Positions 22,965 through 34,607 of a stretch of DNA of 64,000 bases are shown here, one piece after another. This DNA comes from Adiantum capillus-veneris (lineage: Eukaryota > Streptophyta > Polypodiopsida > Polypodiales > Pteridaceae). The notes beneath the pieces are model-generated. The model searched no databases. It saw nothing but the letters and a program-made list of their open reading frames with translations, and was not told the DNA's origin. Location of the stretch: contig CM043956.1 in NCBI GenBank assembly GCA_014529385.2, positions 66,576,281 to 66,640,280 on the forward strand. Reading direction: 5' to 3'. A program made the position numbers and the translations under genes. Each line of letters opens with the position of its first letter. Position 1 is the stretch's first letter.

Positions 22965-24375
22965 TTAAGGGGATTTGACATACAACCAAAGAACTGTGAA
23001 GATTAATGAGGCCTTTCCCTCGAGCCCGCAACTAGAAGTCTCCTTGTGTTTAATTTTTCCATGTATGTGTGTTAGGGTGGTAGAAGGTGACCTCCTCATA
23101 CTATGGGACCAATAGTGTGCTTGGTTGGCTTTTGGTTGGAAAACAAATACAGCCTTCAAGAGAATGGCAATGTTTCCTTCACCAAGGTCTCCTATGGAAA
23201 ATTTGCAATGGTGATGGAGCAAGGGGGAATCATTATGTATGCCTCCACATTGGTCCCTTGTCTTACAAGGTGGTAGGTTTCTCATGCATAGACGAGAACA
23301 ACATGACAATCACCTCTTTCCACTACCTTTCTTGTTGCACGTGAATCACCTTGACATACAACACTGAAGAGGGAGTTGTGATCTTTCAATAGAATAACAA
23401 CAGTAGAATGCATGAATGCTACAACTCCTTCAACATTTTTATAGGATCCAATGACAAAAACATTAACATTTTCTTGAGGCTCAATTAGGATTGAAACTTT
23501 GGCCATCTGCATTGCCAACAATCTCATAGCATCAGCAAAAAACTGTGTTGAACGAGCCTGCAAAGGCAATGAGTTTTGGTGATGCCACTCCAGATTAGGC
23601 CAATTGATCAGCGATTGAAATCTCAAATATTTTATTTTAGTAGCCCTAGACCATAACTCCGCCATGGATTGATCTCACGAAATATCTGATCTTTAAGATT
23701 GCCCATTACGTTGGCAAGCATCCAAAGTACCTTCGAGCTTGATGATCTAAAAAATATAAGCAAGGTTTAAAAGATCTTCGGTACTCTTTTTCGATTTTGC
23801 CCAGCTTTTTGCTGCATGCGCAAACTGCATGGAAAAGAATTGGTGTGAATCTTGATCAAAATTAGACATGGGGACCTGCTATATATCATTTCCATGAACA
23901 TTGAAGGATGGCCGAGGACACATGATTGTTGAATCTGCATGAGCTATACTTGGAGTGACATAATGCTGGCCATAACTAGTTGCACCTACAACAACAAGTT
24001 GAGTAAGGTACTTAAAGCTGGACATACTGTTCAATTGGCCACTAAGTCTTGTTGCACATAAATCTGCTATGATCACTACACGGGAAATACAAAGGTGGGC
24101 TTATAATTAGTATTGACACTTCATTACAAAAGAAGGCCAATTCCAATATGCGGATGGAGCAAAACAGTCACATTGTTGACCTTGTACTGGTGGAATGAAT
24201 AGAGAGGAGCTAGGCATATAGACTCTATGTTACTAAAGAATGTTCTTGTCATGGCGACGAGGTAGCCTTTTCTTCCTAGCTCTTGTACCATAGATGCCAC
24301 TTCCAACACCAAAGATGAGAAATGATCCAACACCATAGATGGGCGTTGCCACTTCCAGCACCATAGGGTTTTCAT
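22965..24375 (-). pseudogene. Unrecognised coding-like DNA inside E element
   Basis: The complement shows several protein-like frames interrupted by stops and frameshifts: MVLDHFSSLVLEVASMVQEL (about 24,335), TSYGQHYVTPSIAHADST (about 23,960), SNFDQDSHQFFSMQFAHAAK (about 23,860) and the longest, 23,665-23,282, with SLPLQARSTQFFADAMRLLA and NVNVFVIGSYKNVEGVVAFM. I recognise no gag, protease, integrase or polymerase motif. Because it lies between E-family ends that match copia B ends, it may be foreign DNA carried by a non-autonomous LTR element, or just an old pseudogene that E pieces flank. No function can be given. Confidence 0.3.
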
Positions 24376-24427
24376 TTGATGGTTCCATTAAAGCTTATGC
24401 GCAAGCAAAGCTATCATCACCTATGTG

Positions 24428-24430
<3 letters not shown>

Positions 24431-24510
<80 letters not shown>
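24431..24510. repeat. (TC)40 microsatellite
   Basis: An uninterrupted 80-bp TC dinucleotide tract. Confidence 0.98.
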
Positions 24511-24513
<3 letters not shown>

Positions 24514-24759
24514 GAGTGGCTAGAGACACACCTGCAACAAAGCTCCGAGCTGATTTGAGGAACCTACAAACTGCTTGTGGAGAAAATTGATGTGCCTCTG
24601 AGAGAAATCAAGCAACGCAAACTAGTTTATTCACACACATTTTTTTATATATAGCTTTTCACTGGAGCAATGTTTTTTTTAATTTAAATCTACTACCACG
24701 TAGTGGATCCTGTGTTCAGATATTAGTGAAATATCCTTGGGCTCATCAAGTAAAAACCC

Positions 24760-24840
24760 ACAACACCATATACATGTACTGCTATATTAGCAGTTATCAA
24801 ACTTTACAAAATTCATATTCCAAGAGTCACATCACTTCAT
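24760..24840 (-). other. E-family leader, one half of the copia B/C target
   Basis: The complement of this stretch matches 51,486-51,560 (for example CTTTACAAAATTCATATTCC and AGAGTCACATCACTTCAT on the plus strand). It ends in TTCAT at the B LTR. The other half of the site now lies next to copia C at 51,818-51,855. See the inversion finding. Confidence 0.8.
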
Positions 24841-24989
24841 TGTTGGAGCTATATATGGCTCACTCTACTCAACTTGGTCTCACCTATATATTTGTATCTT
24901 GTCCTCAATATGAATCAGTCTTCGGGAGCGTATATGGTGTGTCTCTTGTCTCTCCTCTCTCTCTCTCTCTTTCTCTCTACATCTCAACA
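24841..24989 (+). repeat. Copia B 5' LTR
   Basis: TGTTGGAGCTATATATGG to ACATCTCAACA. Contains TATATA-type motifs near both the start and position 43, and a CT tract close to its 3' end. Immediately followed by the primer-binding site. Confidence 0.95.
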
Positions 24990-25001
24990 TGGTATCAGAG
25001 C
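24990..25001 (+). other. Copia B primer-binding site
   Basis: TGGTATCAGAGC, complementary to the 3' end of initiator-methionine tRNA, directly adjoining the LTR. Confidence 0.92.
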
Positions 25002-25758
25002 AGTAACGATCATGCGCCGATTCAATTCATGGTGACAAAACAGCATGTGTATGCGATTTGCATGTAAGTTTCAAAAATTTCTACGAATTTTATTTTTGAG
25101 CATTGATTCTTGTTAACTGTGGTTGTTTTGTGTTAAGGAGAATATGATTAGTGTTTTGTGTGACGTTTATTGCTAATCAATCTAATCGTTGATTACGTTT
25201 TCTTGTTGATGACACTCTGAACTTCATCTCAATTTTTCTTGCTGTTCTGCTCAAAATTTGGAGAAACGGGAAAAGCGCAATGGATCCTAGAGCAATGGCA
25301 CTTTTCATCCAAAACTTGTTCGTCTCCTCGAGCTCTTCGATTTGAGTTCTAGGTTTGCATCAATCGGAGTTCGCAGCAGAAAGTTATGCTGTTTTTACTG
25401 CAATTGAGCTTGACGCATCTTTCTTCGTCCTACTTCTTCATGAAGCGTCCGCGATCGTTTTTCTTATTTTGGCGTTAACTTTTTCAAGAAGATTTAGCTT
25501 TTTGCTATTCATATTGTGGCCGTCAATCTTGCGTCTCACGCCACTCTATTTTGAGGACTCTTTTATTATTAACGCTCCTTTACCCTGCCCTTTTTGGGTG
25601 ACGTCTCTCACATCTTTGGAAGTTCCTTGAGCATCCTTCTTACGTTTATCGTTGACAGAACGCAGTCCTCATATCTCTCTCATTCTCAATTGCGGCCTTC
25701 ACCATATATGGTGTGCAAATTCTGCGATCTTATCTTATACGTCTTCTCGCAACAAGAT

Positions 25759-28700
25759 ATGGCTATGAATATTCTCGTCAATGGCTTTCCTTCTAGCCAG
25801 GGTTCTGTTCCTCCTTTCCAAGGTCAAGCTTTTCCAGGCTGGAAAGCAAAGATGTTGTTAATTCTTGAAGGCGATGAACTCTCCGATGTTGTTCTTGGAA
25901 ATCGTGTTTGTCCGCCTCAGCCTGTTGATACGGATAATGATAACGTGCTTATCATTGAAGGACCTATATTTGAAGATTGGAATGTTGCCTATACGTATTG
26001 GCAACGACGTGATAAAGCAGCTCGTCGGTATATTCTTTCTGCTCTTACTGATTCCCTTTTGCTTGATATGTACGAACTGCCTACTTCCCACGACGTATGG
26101 AAGTACCTTATTGCAAACTTTCAGAAGAAATCTGTCACAGAAATACTTTATTTGAGAGGGTTGCTTAACAAGTTACAATATGAAGTTGGTACTGCCATGA
26201 CGGGACATATTGAATCTTTCAAATCTATTATTAATCAACTTGCTGCTGTCGGTGATCCTATTCCACAAAAGCAACTGATTGCACTTCTCCTTGATACGGT
26301 GAAGGACTCTTCTTATGATAACATTGCTACTATTCTCTCTAATAAAGATGGTCTTGATTTCGACCAAGCCTGCATGTCTTTAATTGAATACTCTCAACGT
26401 CAAGAACGTCGTAATGCTAGTCATGATACAACTATGATTTCACACGAGGAGACTGAGTCACAACAGATGAAACGGGCTTTTTATGCTCGAAGGCGTCCAT
26501 TTCAACGAGGAAACCGCAGAGGTGGCCGTCGCGGTAATATTTTCTCTCGTCTCAAATTTCCTAATAAGCAATGTTCTTACTGCAACAGAAATGGCCATAC
26601 TGAAGATGATTGTTGGGCACGTCAATATGATGAAGAACACAATATTACCACAAAACAACCATGTTTATCTAGAGACTCTTCTTCTTCTTGTTGTGAATAT
26701 TGTGGACGATCTGATCATCCCACTCATATGTGCTATAAGCGTCGATTCGACACAGATCGGAATAGAGCATATGCTACTGAACATCGAAACAACATTGTAC
26801 CAGAAACAAGTTGCATCCTATGTTCAGTTGCTCCAGACAGAATACTTCATGTACGCGATGGATCACTTTTTATTGTCAATTCTGGTGCTACAGGAAATAT
26901 GACATTTCAGTCTAAGTGGCTCCATAACTATCATCCACTGCCAGTTCAACGTGTTGTTTATCTTGCTGATGATACTACTTGTCAAGTAAAGGGTATTGGA
27001 GACTTATATCTTGGTACCTTATCTTCTTTCACTCGAATTTTGCGAGGAGTATTACATGTACCAGATCTTCAACGTAATCTTCTTTCAGTTGCTAGACTTG
27101 TTGATCTTGGTCTGTTTGTTGGATTTGATCATACCAAATGCCGAATTGAGAAAGATGGATAGACTATAGCCTGTGCTCCTCGAAATGGTAATTTGTTTGA
27201 ACTCTCTCTCAACGATGTTGTAGCAAATGTTGTCACTACTCCAAGTGATCAAGATTGCAAAGTATGGCATCACCGTTTTGTTCATGCTGATTTCTCAAAA
27301 CTCCTTGATCTTCAACGTCGTGATCTTGTTCATGGCATGGATCTGAAAGCCCATCCTCATATGGGAATTTGTGAATTTTGTGCTCTTGGGAAACACAATC
27401 GCAAACCCTTTCCTCTTTCAAATACAACTCATTCTCATGACATATTGGATCTTGTTCATACTGATATATGTGGACCTCTACCTTCTTCGAGATCACAATA
27501 TCGCTACTTCATTATTTTCATTGATGATTTCTCAAGGTATACGACTGTATTTCTACTTAGATAAAAATCTGAAGCCTTATCTGTTTTCAAACAATTCCAC
27601 AAGGCTGCGGAACTTCAAACTGGTCGTTGCCTTAAGAAGCTTCGTAGTGATAATGGAGGCGAATATGTTTCTCGAGAGTTTGTGAGTTACTGTGCTGACA
27701 GTGGAATTCATCATGAACACACTATTCCATATTCGCCTCAACAGAACGGTGTTGCTGAACGAAAGAATTGCACTATTCTCAATGCTGTAAGATGTATGCT
27801 GATTCATTCTGGCTTATCTCGTGTTTTTTGGGCTGAAGCTACTTTGACAACAGTATTTATTCAGAATCATCTTCCTACTACTGCACCCTCTGGTAAGATA
27901 CCCATCACAGCATGGACAGGTGACATTCCTTCTGTATCTCATTTTCGAACCTTTGGATGTATTGCTTATATTCATGTTCCCAAAGAAACACGAACAAAGC
28001 TTGATGCTCCTGGTCTTAAAGTTATTTTTATTGGATATTCTGACACTTCCAAAGGCTACAAATTCTATGACCCTTCCTCCAAGAAAGTAATTGTGAATCG
28101 TGATGCTACTTTTAACGAACATCTTATGGGAGGCTCATGGTCCATGGATGATTCTGATGATACTAAATCATTGCTTCAAGATTTTCCATTTCTTTCAGAA
28201 GATGAAACTCTTCCTATAGAGCAACTTTCCTCTTCACAACCATCCATTCGGAATGTTGCCAATGATGATATTGATATTTTTGTTGATCTGCCTATTGATT
28301 TTGAATATGGCTCATGTCATGTTTATGATGACGATATTGCTGATAATGCTTTTTCTACCTCCGAAGATTCCATTACTTATGATGAATCTATCTCTTCACC
28401 ACAAAAGTATCAATGGCAAGAGGCTATGGAAGCAGAGTACGATTCTCTTATCTCTAAAGGTACATGGATACTAACTGAATTACCTCCTGGTCGTACAGCT
28501 ATTAAATGTAAGTGGGTGTATAAGACAAAAGCAAAAGCAGATGGATCTTTTGACAAGCTCAAGGCGCGTTTAGTTGCAAAAGGTTACTCCCAAGTAGCTG
28601 GTGTTGATTATCAAGAGACTTTTTCACCAGTTGTTCGCATTACAAGTGTTCGAGTTTTATTGGCATTTGCTGTTCAATTTGATTTAGAAGCTCATCAAAT

Positions 28701-29940
28701 GGATGTGCGAACTGCTTTTCTTAATGGTGACTTGGAAGAGGAAGTTTATATGGAACAACCAGAAGGGTTTGTTATTCCAGGTAAAGAAGACCTTGTTGCT
28801 CAACTCCATAAGGCACTATATGGTCTCAAACAAGCCTCGCGAGCCTGGTATACAAAATTTGATCTTTTTCTCACCTCTAAAGGATTCATCTCTTGCTCGT
28901 CAGACCCCAACTTATACATAAAATGCCAAGGTAGCAGTTTTGTGATTCTTGCTCTTTATGTGGATGATACCATCCTTGTTTCCAATGATTTGGGATTTCT
29001 TCATCAAGTGAAAAAGTTATTGTCTTCTGCATTTGATATGGTGGATCTTGGAGAGATTCACTCGTGTCTTGGCATTCAAATCCAACGGAACCGTACAAAA
29101 GGTATTTTATTCCTTCGACAGTCAAAGTTTATTGCAGATACTATTCAAAAATTTGGTATGGAATCTGCACATTCAGCCAACACACCTTGTCTTGCGAGCT
29201 CTACGAAGAACACTTCTGACAATGGCGGTCAACTTGTCACAAATCAACCTTATGCTAACTTGATTGGATGTCTTCAGTTTGTTGGCATGAACACTCGTCC
29301 TGATATTCTGTTTGCTGCTAATTATCTTGGACAACATCTTGCATGTCCTTCTCTTAAGCATTGGTCTGCTGCCAAGCGTGTGTTGAAATACTTGAAAGGC
29401 ACTACAGATTTTGGTTTAGTCTATCGACGACAACTCACATCGGATTCTATGCAATCTCTTTCTCTTTTGGGTTACACAGATGCAGACTGGGCAAGCTTAT
29501 CTATGTGATCTACTAGTGGAAATTTCTTCTTTATAAATGGTTGTCTTGTTTCTTGGACTAGCAAGAAACAACGTTGTGTTGCAGTTTCTACGACTGAGTC
29601 AGAATATGTTGCGGCATCACTTGCAGCTCGTGAGTTGATTTGGCTTCGACAAATGCTGGTTGATATTGGTCACTCTCCTCTTTCTAGCACACCCTTGCGG
29701 TGTGACAACCAAAGTGCTATTAGTCTTGCAAAAGACTATGTTCAACATAATAAGTCAAAGCACATTGCTGTCCATTATCATTATGTCATGTATGAAGTAC
29801 GCAAAGGAACCATTATGGTTGAACACTGTCCAAGTGACCAGATGATTGCAGACATTTTGACCAAAGGCCTCAACGAGTCATGTTTCATCCTCTTGCACTC
29901 GGAGCTTGGAGTTTCTTCGACCTCACTCTTTCTAGATTAG
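25759..29940 (+). pseudogene. Copia B gag-pol polyprotein with three nonsense codons
   Basis: One frame from ATG (MAMNILVNGF) to 29,940 with TAG at 27,160, TAA at 27,562 and TGA at 29,506. Copia C has CAG, CAA and CGA at these positions, so all three are C-to-T changes. Domains: copia gag (about residues 60-220), Arg-rich stretch, two CCHC knuckles (CSYCNRNGHTEDDC and CEYCGRSDHPTHMC), protease with FIVNSGATGN, where the catalytic DSGA is NSGA, integrase (VHTDICGPLP, RSDNGGEY, PQQNGVAERKN), reverse transcriptase (ARLVAKGYSQ, DVRTAFLNGD, LYGLKQASRAW, LYVDDTILV) and RNase H (YTDADWA, TTESEYVAAS, CDNQSAISLA, ILTKGL). An upstream open extension to 25,594 probably belongs to the leader. A 6-bp deletion follows DWA compared with C. 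Confidence 0.93.
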
Positions 29941-30179
29941 CTTCTTTGCTATTGTAATAGCTTTGTACATATGACATTGTAATCTTTTAGGTACCATGCA
30001 CTATGCACACTCCACATTTGCACATTGTGATCTCTAAGTCACTTGAATATTTGAACATAGATGCACAATTCACTTTCACATCATCATCGCTGGTTCATAT
30101 TTTCACATTGTATAGGGGCTTGGGTTTTTCCCTTGAACTCCCCAAGGGTTTTTTCATCCAAAGCTAGAGACCTTTGTTT

Positions 30180-30188
30180 GAGTGGGGG
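30180..30188 (+). other. Copia B polypurine tract
   Basis: GAGTGGGGG directly before the 3' LTR. The same tract precedes the LTRs of C, D, F and E-family copies. Confidence 0.85.
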
Positions 30189-30333
30189 TGTTGGAGCTAT
30201 ATATGGCTCACTCTACTCAACTTGGTCTCACCTATATATTTGTATCTTGTCCTCAATATGAATCAGTCTTTGGGAGCGTATATGGTGTGTCTCTTGTCTC
30301 GTCTCTCTCTCTCTTTCTCTCTACATCTCAACA
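30189..30333 (+). repeat. Copia B 3' LTR
   Basis: 145 bp. It shares CAGTCTTTGGG with the 5' LTR of copia C rather than the CAGTCTTCGGG of its own partner, as expected if it came from C by exchange. Right flank CATGT (30,334-30,338). Confidence 0.93.
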
Positions 30334-32404
30334 CATGTCATGTTTATGATGACGATATTAGTGATAATTCGTTTTCTACTTCTGAAGATACTGTTACTCA
30401 TAATGAAGCTGCCTCTTCACCACAAAAGGATGAATGGCAAGAGGCTATAGAAGCATAGTACGATTCTCTTATCTCTAAAGGTACATGGATACTAACGAAA
30501 CTACCTCCTAGTCGTACAACTATTAAGTGTAAGTGGGTGTATAAGACAAAGGTAAAAGAAGATGGATCTTTTGACAAGTTCAAGGCACGTTTAGTTGCAA
30601 AAAGTTACTCCCAGATTAATGGTGTTGATTATCAAGAGAACTTTTCACCAGTTGTTTTCATTACAAATGTTCAATTTTTATTGGCATTTGATGTTCAATT
30701 TATAAGCGCATCAAATGGATGTGCGAACTATTTTTTTGAATGGTGATTTAGAAGAGATATTTTATATGGAATAGCCAGAAGGGTTTGTTAATTGAGGTAA
30801 ATAAGACCTTGTAACTCAAGTTCATAAGGCACTATATGGTCTCAAACAAGCTTCGCAAGATTGGTATATAGAATTTGATCTTGTTCTCACCTGCAAAGGA
30901 CTCATCTCTTGCTCTTCAGACCCCGACTTATATATAAAGTGCCAAGGTAGCAATTTTGTGATTCTTGCTCTTCATGTGGATGATACCATCTTTTTTCCAA
31001 TGATTTGAGTTTTTTTCTCAACAAGTGAAAAAGTTATTATCTTCTACATTTGATATGGTGGATATTGGAGAGATTCACTCATGTCTTGGCATTTAGATAG
31101 GAATTGCACAAAGGCATTTTATTCCTTTGATAGTCAAAGTTTATTGCAGATACTATTCAAAAATTTGGTTTTGAATTTTCACATTCGGCCACACACCTTG
31201 TCTTGCCGCGAGTTCTACAAAGAATACTTCTGACAATGGCGGTCAACTTGTCACAAATAAATCTGATGCTAACTTGATTGGATGTCTTTATTTTGTTGAC
31301 ATGAACACTCGTCTTGATAATTTGTCTGTTGCTACATATCTTGGACAACATCTTGCACGTCCTTCTGTTAAGCATTGGTTTGCAGCAAAGCATGTATTGA
31401 AATACATAAAAGGAACTACAGATTTTGGTTAGGTCTATCAACGACAACTGACATCGGGTTCTATGAAATCTCTTTCTCTTTTGGGTTACACAAATGCAGA
31501 TTGAACAAGCTCACATTTATCTATGCCATCTACTAGTGGCAATTGCTTCTTTATAAATGGTTGTCTTGTTTCTAGGACTAGTAAGAAACAACACTTTGTT
31601 GTAGTTTCTCTGATTGAGTTGTGAATATGTTGCGGCATCACTTGTAGCTTATGAGCTGATCATCAGTTTCTACAACTGAGTTTGAATATGTTGCGGCATC
31701 GCTTGCAGCTCGTGAGCTTATCTTGCTTTGAAAAATGATGGTTGATATTGGTCATTCTCCTCTTTCTAGCACACCCTTGTGGTGTGACAACCAAAGTGCT
31801 GCTAGTCTTGTAAAAGACTATGCTCAACATAATAACTCAAAGCACGTTGTTGTGCATTATCATTATGTCCGATATGAAGTACGTAAAGGCACCAAAATGG
31901 TTGAACACTTTCCAAGTGACCAGATGATTGCATAAACTCTCACCAAAGGCCTCAACGAGTCACACTTCATCCTCTTGCGCTTAGAGTAGCTTCAACCTCA
32001 CTTTTTCTAGATTAGCTTCTCTGCTATTATGATAGCTCTGTACATATGATATTGTAATCATATAGGTACCATGCACTATACACACTCCACACTTGCACAC
32101 TGTGATATCTGGGTCACTTGTATATTTGAACATAGATACACATTCACATTCACATCATTATTGTTGGTTCATATTTTCACAGTTGTATAGGGGCTTGGGT
32201 TTCTCCCTTGAACTCGCCAAGGGTTTTTTCATCCAAAGCTAGAGACCTTTGTTTGAGGGGGGGTGTTGGAACTATATATGGCTTACTCTACTCAACTTGG
32301 TCTTCCTATATATTTGTATCTTATCCTCAATATGAATCAATATTGGGGAGCATACATGGTGTGTCTTTTGTCTTGTCTCTGTCTCTTCTCTCTACATTTC
32401 AACA
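30334..32404 (+). pseudogene. Copia D, 3' half (reverse transcriptase to LTR)
   Basis: Starts abruptly inside pol at CATGTCATGTTTATG, equivalent to position 28,314 of B, and continues through a badly decayed reverse transcriptase (KWVYKTKVKEDGSFDK, FKARLVAKSYSQ), RNase H and 3' untranslated region to a 141-bp LTR at 32,264-32,404. Stops and small deletions occur throughout. A local duplication of about 60 bp repeats the TTESEYVAAS-coding segment (about 31,600-31,717). The matching 5' portions of this element are at 57,167-57,994 and 62,650-64,000 in the opposite orientation, because the interval between has been inverted. Confidence 0.85.
32264..32404 (+). repeat. Copia D 3' LTR
   Basis: TGTTGGAACTATATATGG to ACATTTCAACA, preceded by GAGGGGGGG. 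Several substitutions against B, consistent with greater age. Flank TCTAG follows. Confidence 0.85.
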
Positions 32405-33879
32405 TCTAGGACATGTCTTGAGAAAAGTGTTTTTATTATAGTGTCATAAATTAGAAGAGTTTCTTCGCATATTATTTTAAATATCTCATTGAAAGTGGAA
32501 CAATTTTTTGATTGGCTACTAATATCTATTAAAAAAAAGAAAATTCATTTAAGAAATAGCTTCAAGTAATCATTAAATTTTGGATTTATGAAGTGCGTCC
32601 TATGTGAAGAGGCATCTCTCATTTAAGTAACATTACTAATGTAATTGTTTGATGCTCCTATCATCGTATTCTTAGTACTTATCTTTTTTGAGGTGATGCA
32701 AGTTACCAAAATGGTGTTGACAACTGATAGTGCTACAAACATGGTGTTTAATGAGCACCCTCTATCTTGAAGATAATATACTCCTTGCATTTAGTACTTT
32801 GTTGTGGATGAGATAAAGACCATAAATCTTATAAAATGAGTTGTTGGTAATCTTTGAGTACAACCCATATAGATTTAGTGTAATCAAATCATAGGCTGCG
32901 TATTAGTCGCATAAATGGTGTTTTGAAACACCACCTTTTTTTAAGACACCATTTCTAGAAGTTTTATTGAGGCTTTAAAGCATGTATTGATGAAAATGCA
33001 TAGGCATGTATTGAAAAGCATAGGTTGCTTATTAGTCACATCAATGGTGTTTTTAAACACCTTCTTTTTTTGAGAAACCATCTCTGGAATCTTTATTGAG
33101 GTTTTAAAGCATGTATTGATAAAAATGTGGCATGTTAATATAGATTCTTTGGCACAAACATATATATTGTGGTAGTAAATGACACTATAGATGCCATAAA
33201 TGACAAGTATTGGTCTTAGGGCCATAGTCTACTCCACATTATTTTTTTAGGTTTTTCAATTATCAAATTTTAATCTGGGTGTTGTACATACTGCAGTGTA
33301 GTTGAAACTTCAAAGTTGAGACTAGCTATTTATATCATTTTTAAGTCGACCAATTTTATGATAAGAAATTTTGGTGCTCTTTTTGTGTAGATATTATAGT
33401 TTTGGTTGGTGCAATCAATATATATGGTACTTAGTAGTCTTATGATTTTGTGTGTTTTGACACCTTAATTCTTTTATATTCCATCTTTATGAGCTTTGAT
33501 TGATGTTTTAGGAAATTTCTTCAATACAAATCTTTTTGCAAAAATATATATTCAATTTTTCTTATAAAATCTAATATAGAAAAATACAATTTGGGTGCTA
33601 GAATCATGGAATCATATCTAAATTAATGAAGGTCAATTTGAGTGTAAAAATGGTAGAATATCACGATCCTAATACATCAATCTAGAATTTATACACCCCC
33701 CATGGAGTGATATAGCAAGCACTTGTAACCACCGGAGTGCGCGCTAATGCCATAAAATACTCCACATACATCAAGATTTCATATGTACCATTATCAAAAA
33801 ATCAAATAGAGCTCTATGCTGCAAACTGAGGCAAGATGGTCAGTCTAGGTCAAGAAAATTTGCCAAGTGTTACCATATA
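32405..33879. other. AT-rich non-coding stretch with a 129-bp duplication
   Basis: No coding frame. 32,891-33,019 and 33,020-33,140 are diverged direct copies (shared TATTGAGG, TTTAAAGCATGTATTGAT, AATGGTGTTTT). The rest shows no repeat structure that I can identify. Confidence 0.5.
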
Positions 33880-34210
33880 CATGTGGTAGTGATGTGTGTG
33901 AACACACTAGGACTGCCAGGGCATTTTTTCCCTCTTTAGGAGGTTTTTTTCCCCATGCATTGTACATACGCCCATTCATTCCAGGGCTATCTATCTTTCC
34001 ATTCAACACTAAGTGACACACTCTCAGTTGTGTTCCTTGGTCTTCCTTCGTCTTCTCCAAGCTGTGCGCGTTTCTCTGCAACCCTAATTTCAAAAATTGG
34101 TATTAGAGCAGGTTGCATCTTCGCGGGCTTAGTCCCAGCACACACCTGCTCATTTTCTTCGATTTCTGTGAGCTTTGGTGAGCGTCGCAGGTCCACAACA
34201 ATTCCCATGT
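33880..34210 (+). other. Possible 5' end of another LTR element
   Basis: TTGGTATTAGAGCAGG at 34,097 is one base off the initiator-Met primer site and follows CAACCCTAATTTCAAAAA, a common context for plant copia LTR ends. The upstream ~200 bp would be the LTR, but no partner copy is in the window to confirm it. After about 34,210 the sequence becomes the minus-strand gag of gypsy H. Confidence 0.35.
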
Positions 34211-34607
34211 GTTGGTTTCATGGATGTTATTTTCTCACTTTGATTATCCTTAAGGACATCTTCTTCATTGAAAATATCACAATTGTCTCCCAAGTCAATG
34301 GCATCCGATACACACTCTTCTAGGGTCATATGTTTCTTGCTATATAATATAGCATGAAGTTCTTTGTTTAGCAGTCCCTCAAGAGATAGTGATACTAATA
34401 TTTCTTTTGCAGGTATTTCTAGTTCTAGGCATCTTGCAATAAATTGCTTCATTCTAGTTGCACAATCCCTAACAGACTCACCTTGTTTCTATTTGAAGCT
34501 ATAGATTTGAGCTACCGTATTATGTTTGATCCCCGTTTTGGAATATGCAGTTACAAATCTTTGAGTTAATGTATTTTACTCCATGATTGACGTCGGGGGA
34601 ATGTTTT
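34150..34607 (-). pseudogene. Gypsy H gag, middle part
   Basis: The complement reads a Retrotrans_gag core: NTLTQRFVTAYSKTGIKHN, then TVAQIYSFK-stop-KQGESVRD, CATRMKQFIARCLELEI and an acidic tail. Two stops are present. The GESVRDCATR pattern is the usual helix of gypsy gag. The fragment abuts the truncated 3' LTR of gypsy G at 34,608; its N-terminal partner is on the other side of G (44,489-45,197), so G interrupted this gene. Confidence 0.65.

Larger units (their letters stand above)
24841..30333 (+). mobile_element. Copia element B, complete structure
   Basis: LTRs at 24,841-24,989 (149 bp) and 30,189-30,333 (145 bp) start TGTTGGAGC and end CTCAACA. They differ mainly in the length of a CT tract. 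The primer site, a single gag-pol frame and the polypurine tract GAGTGGGGG are all present. Its flanks do not match each other (TTCAT left, CATGT right), but each matches a flank of copia C in mirror position, so B has exchanged ends with C. Three nonsense codons and a protease Asp-to-Asn change inactivate this copy. Confidence 0.95.

Noticed and set aside
11901-29508. TAA/TAG in place of CAA/CAG as stop-codon reassignment or RNA editing
   Set aside because: Paralogous copies have the sense codons, TGA in place of CGA occurs equally, and nuclear transcripts are not known to be edited this way; methyl-cytosine decay is simpler.
24841-30333. B flanks read as absence of duplication due to age
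   Set aside because: LTRs are nearly identical, and each flank matches a flank of C exactly; exchange explains it better.
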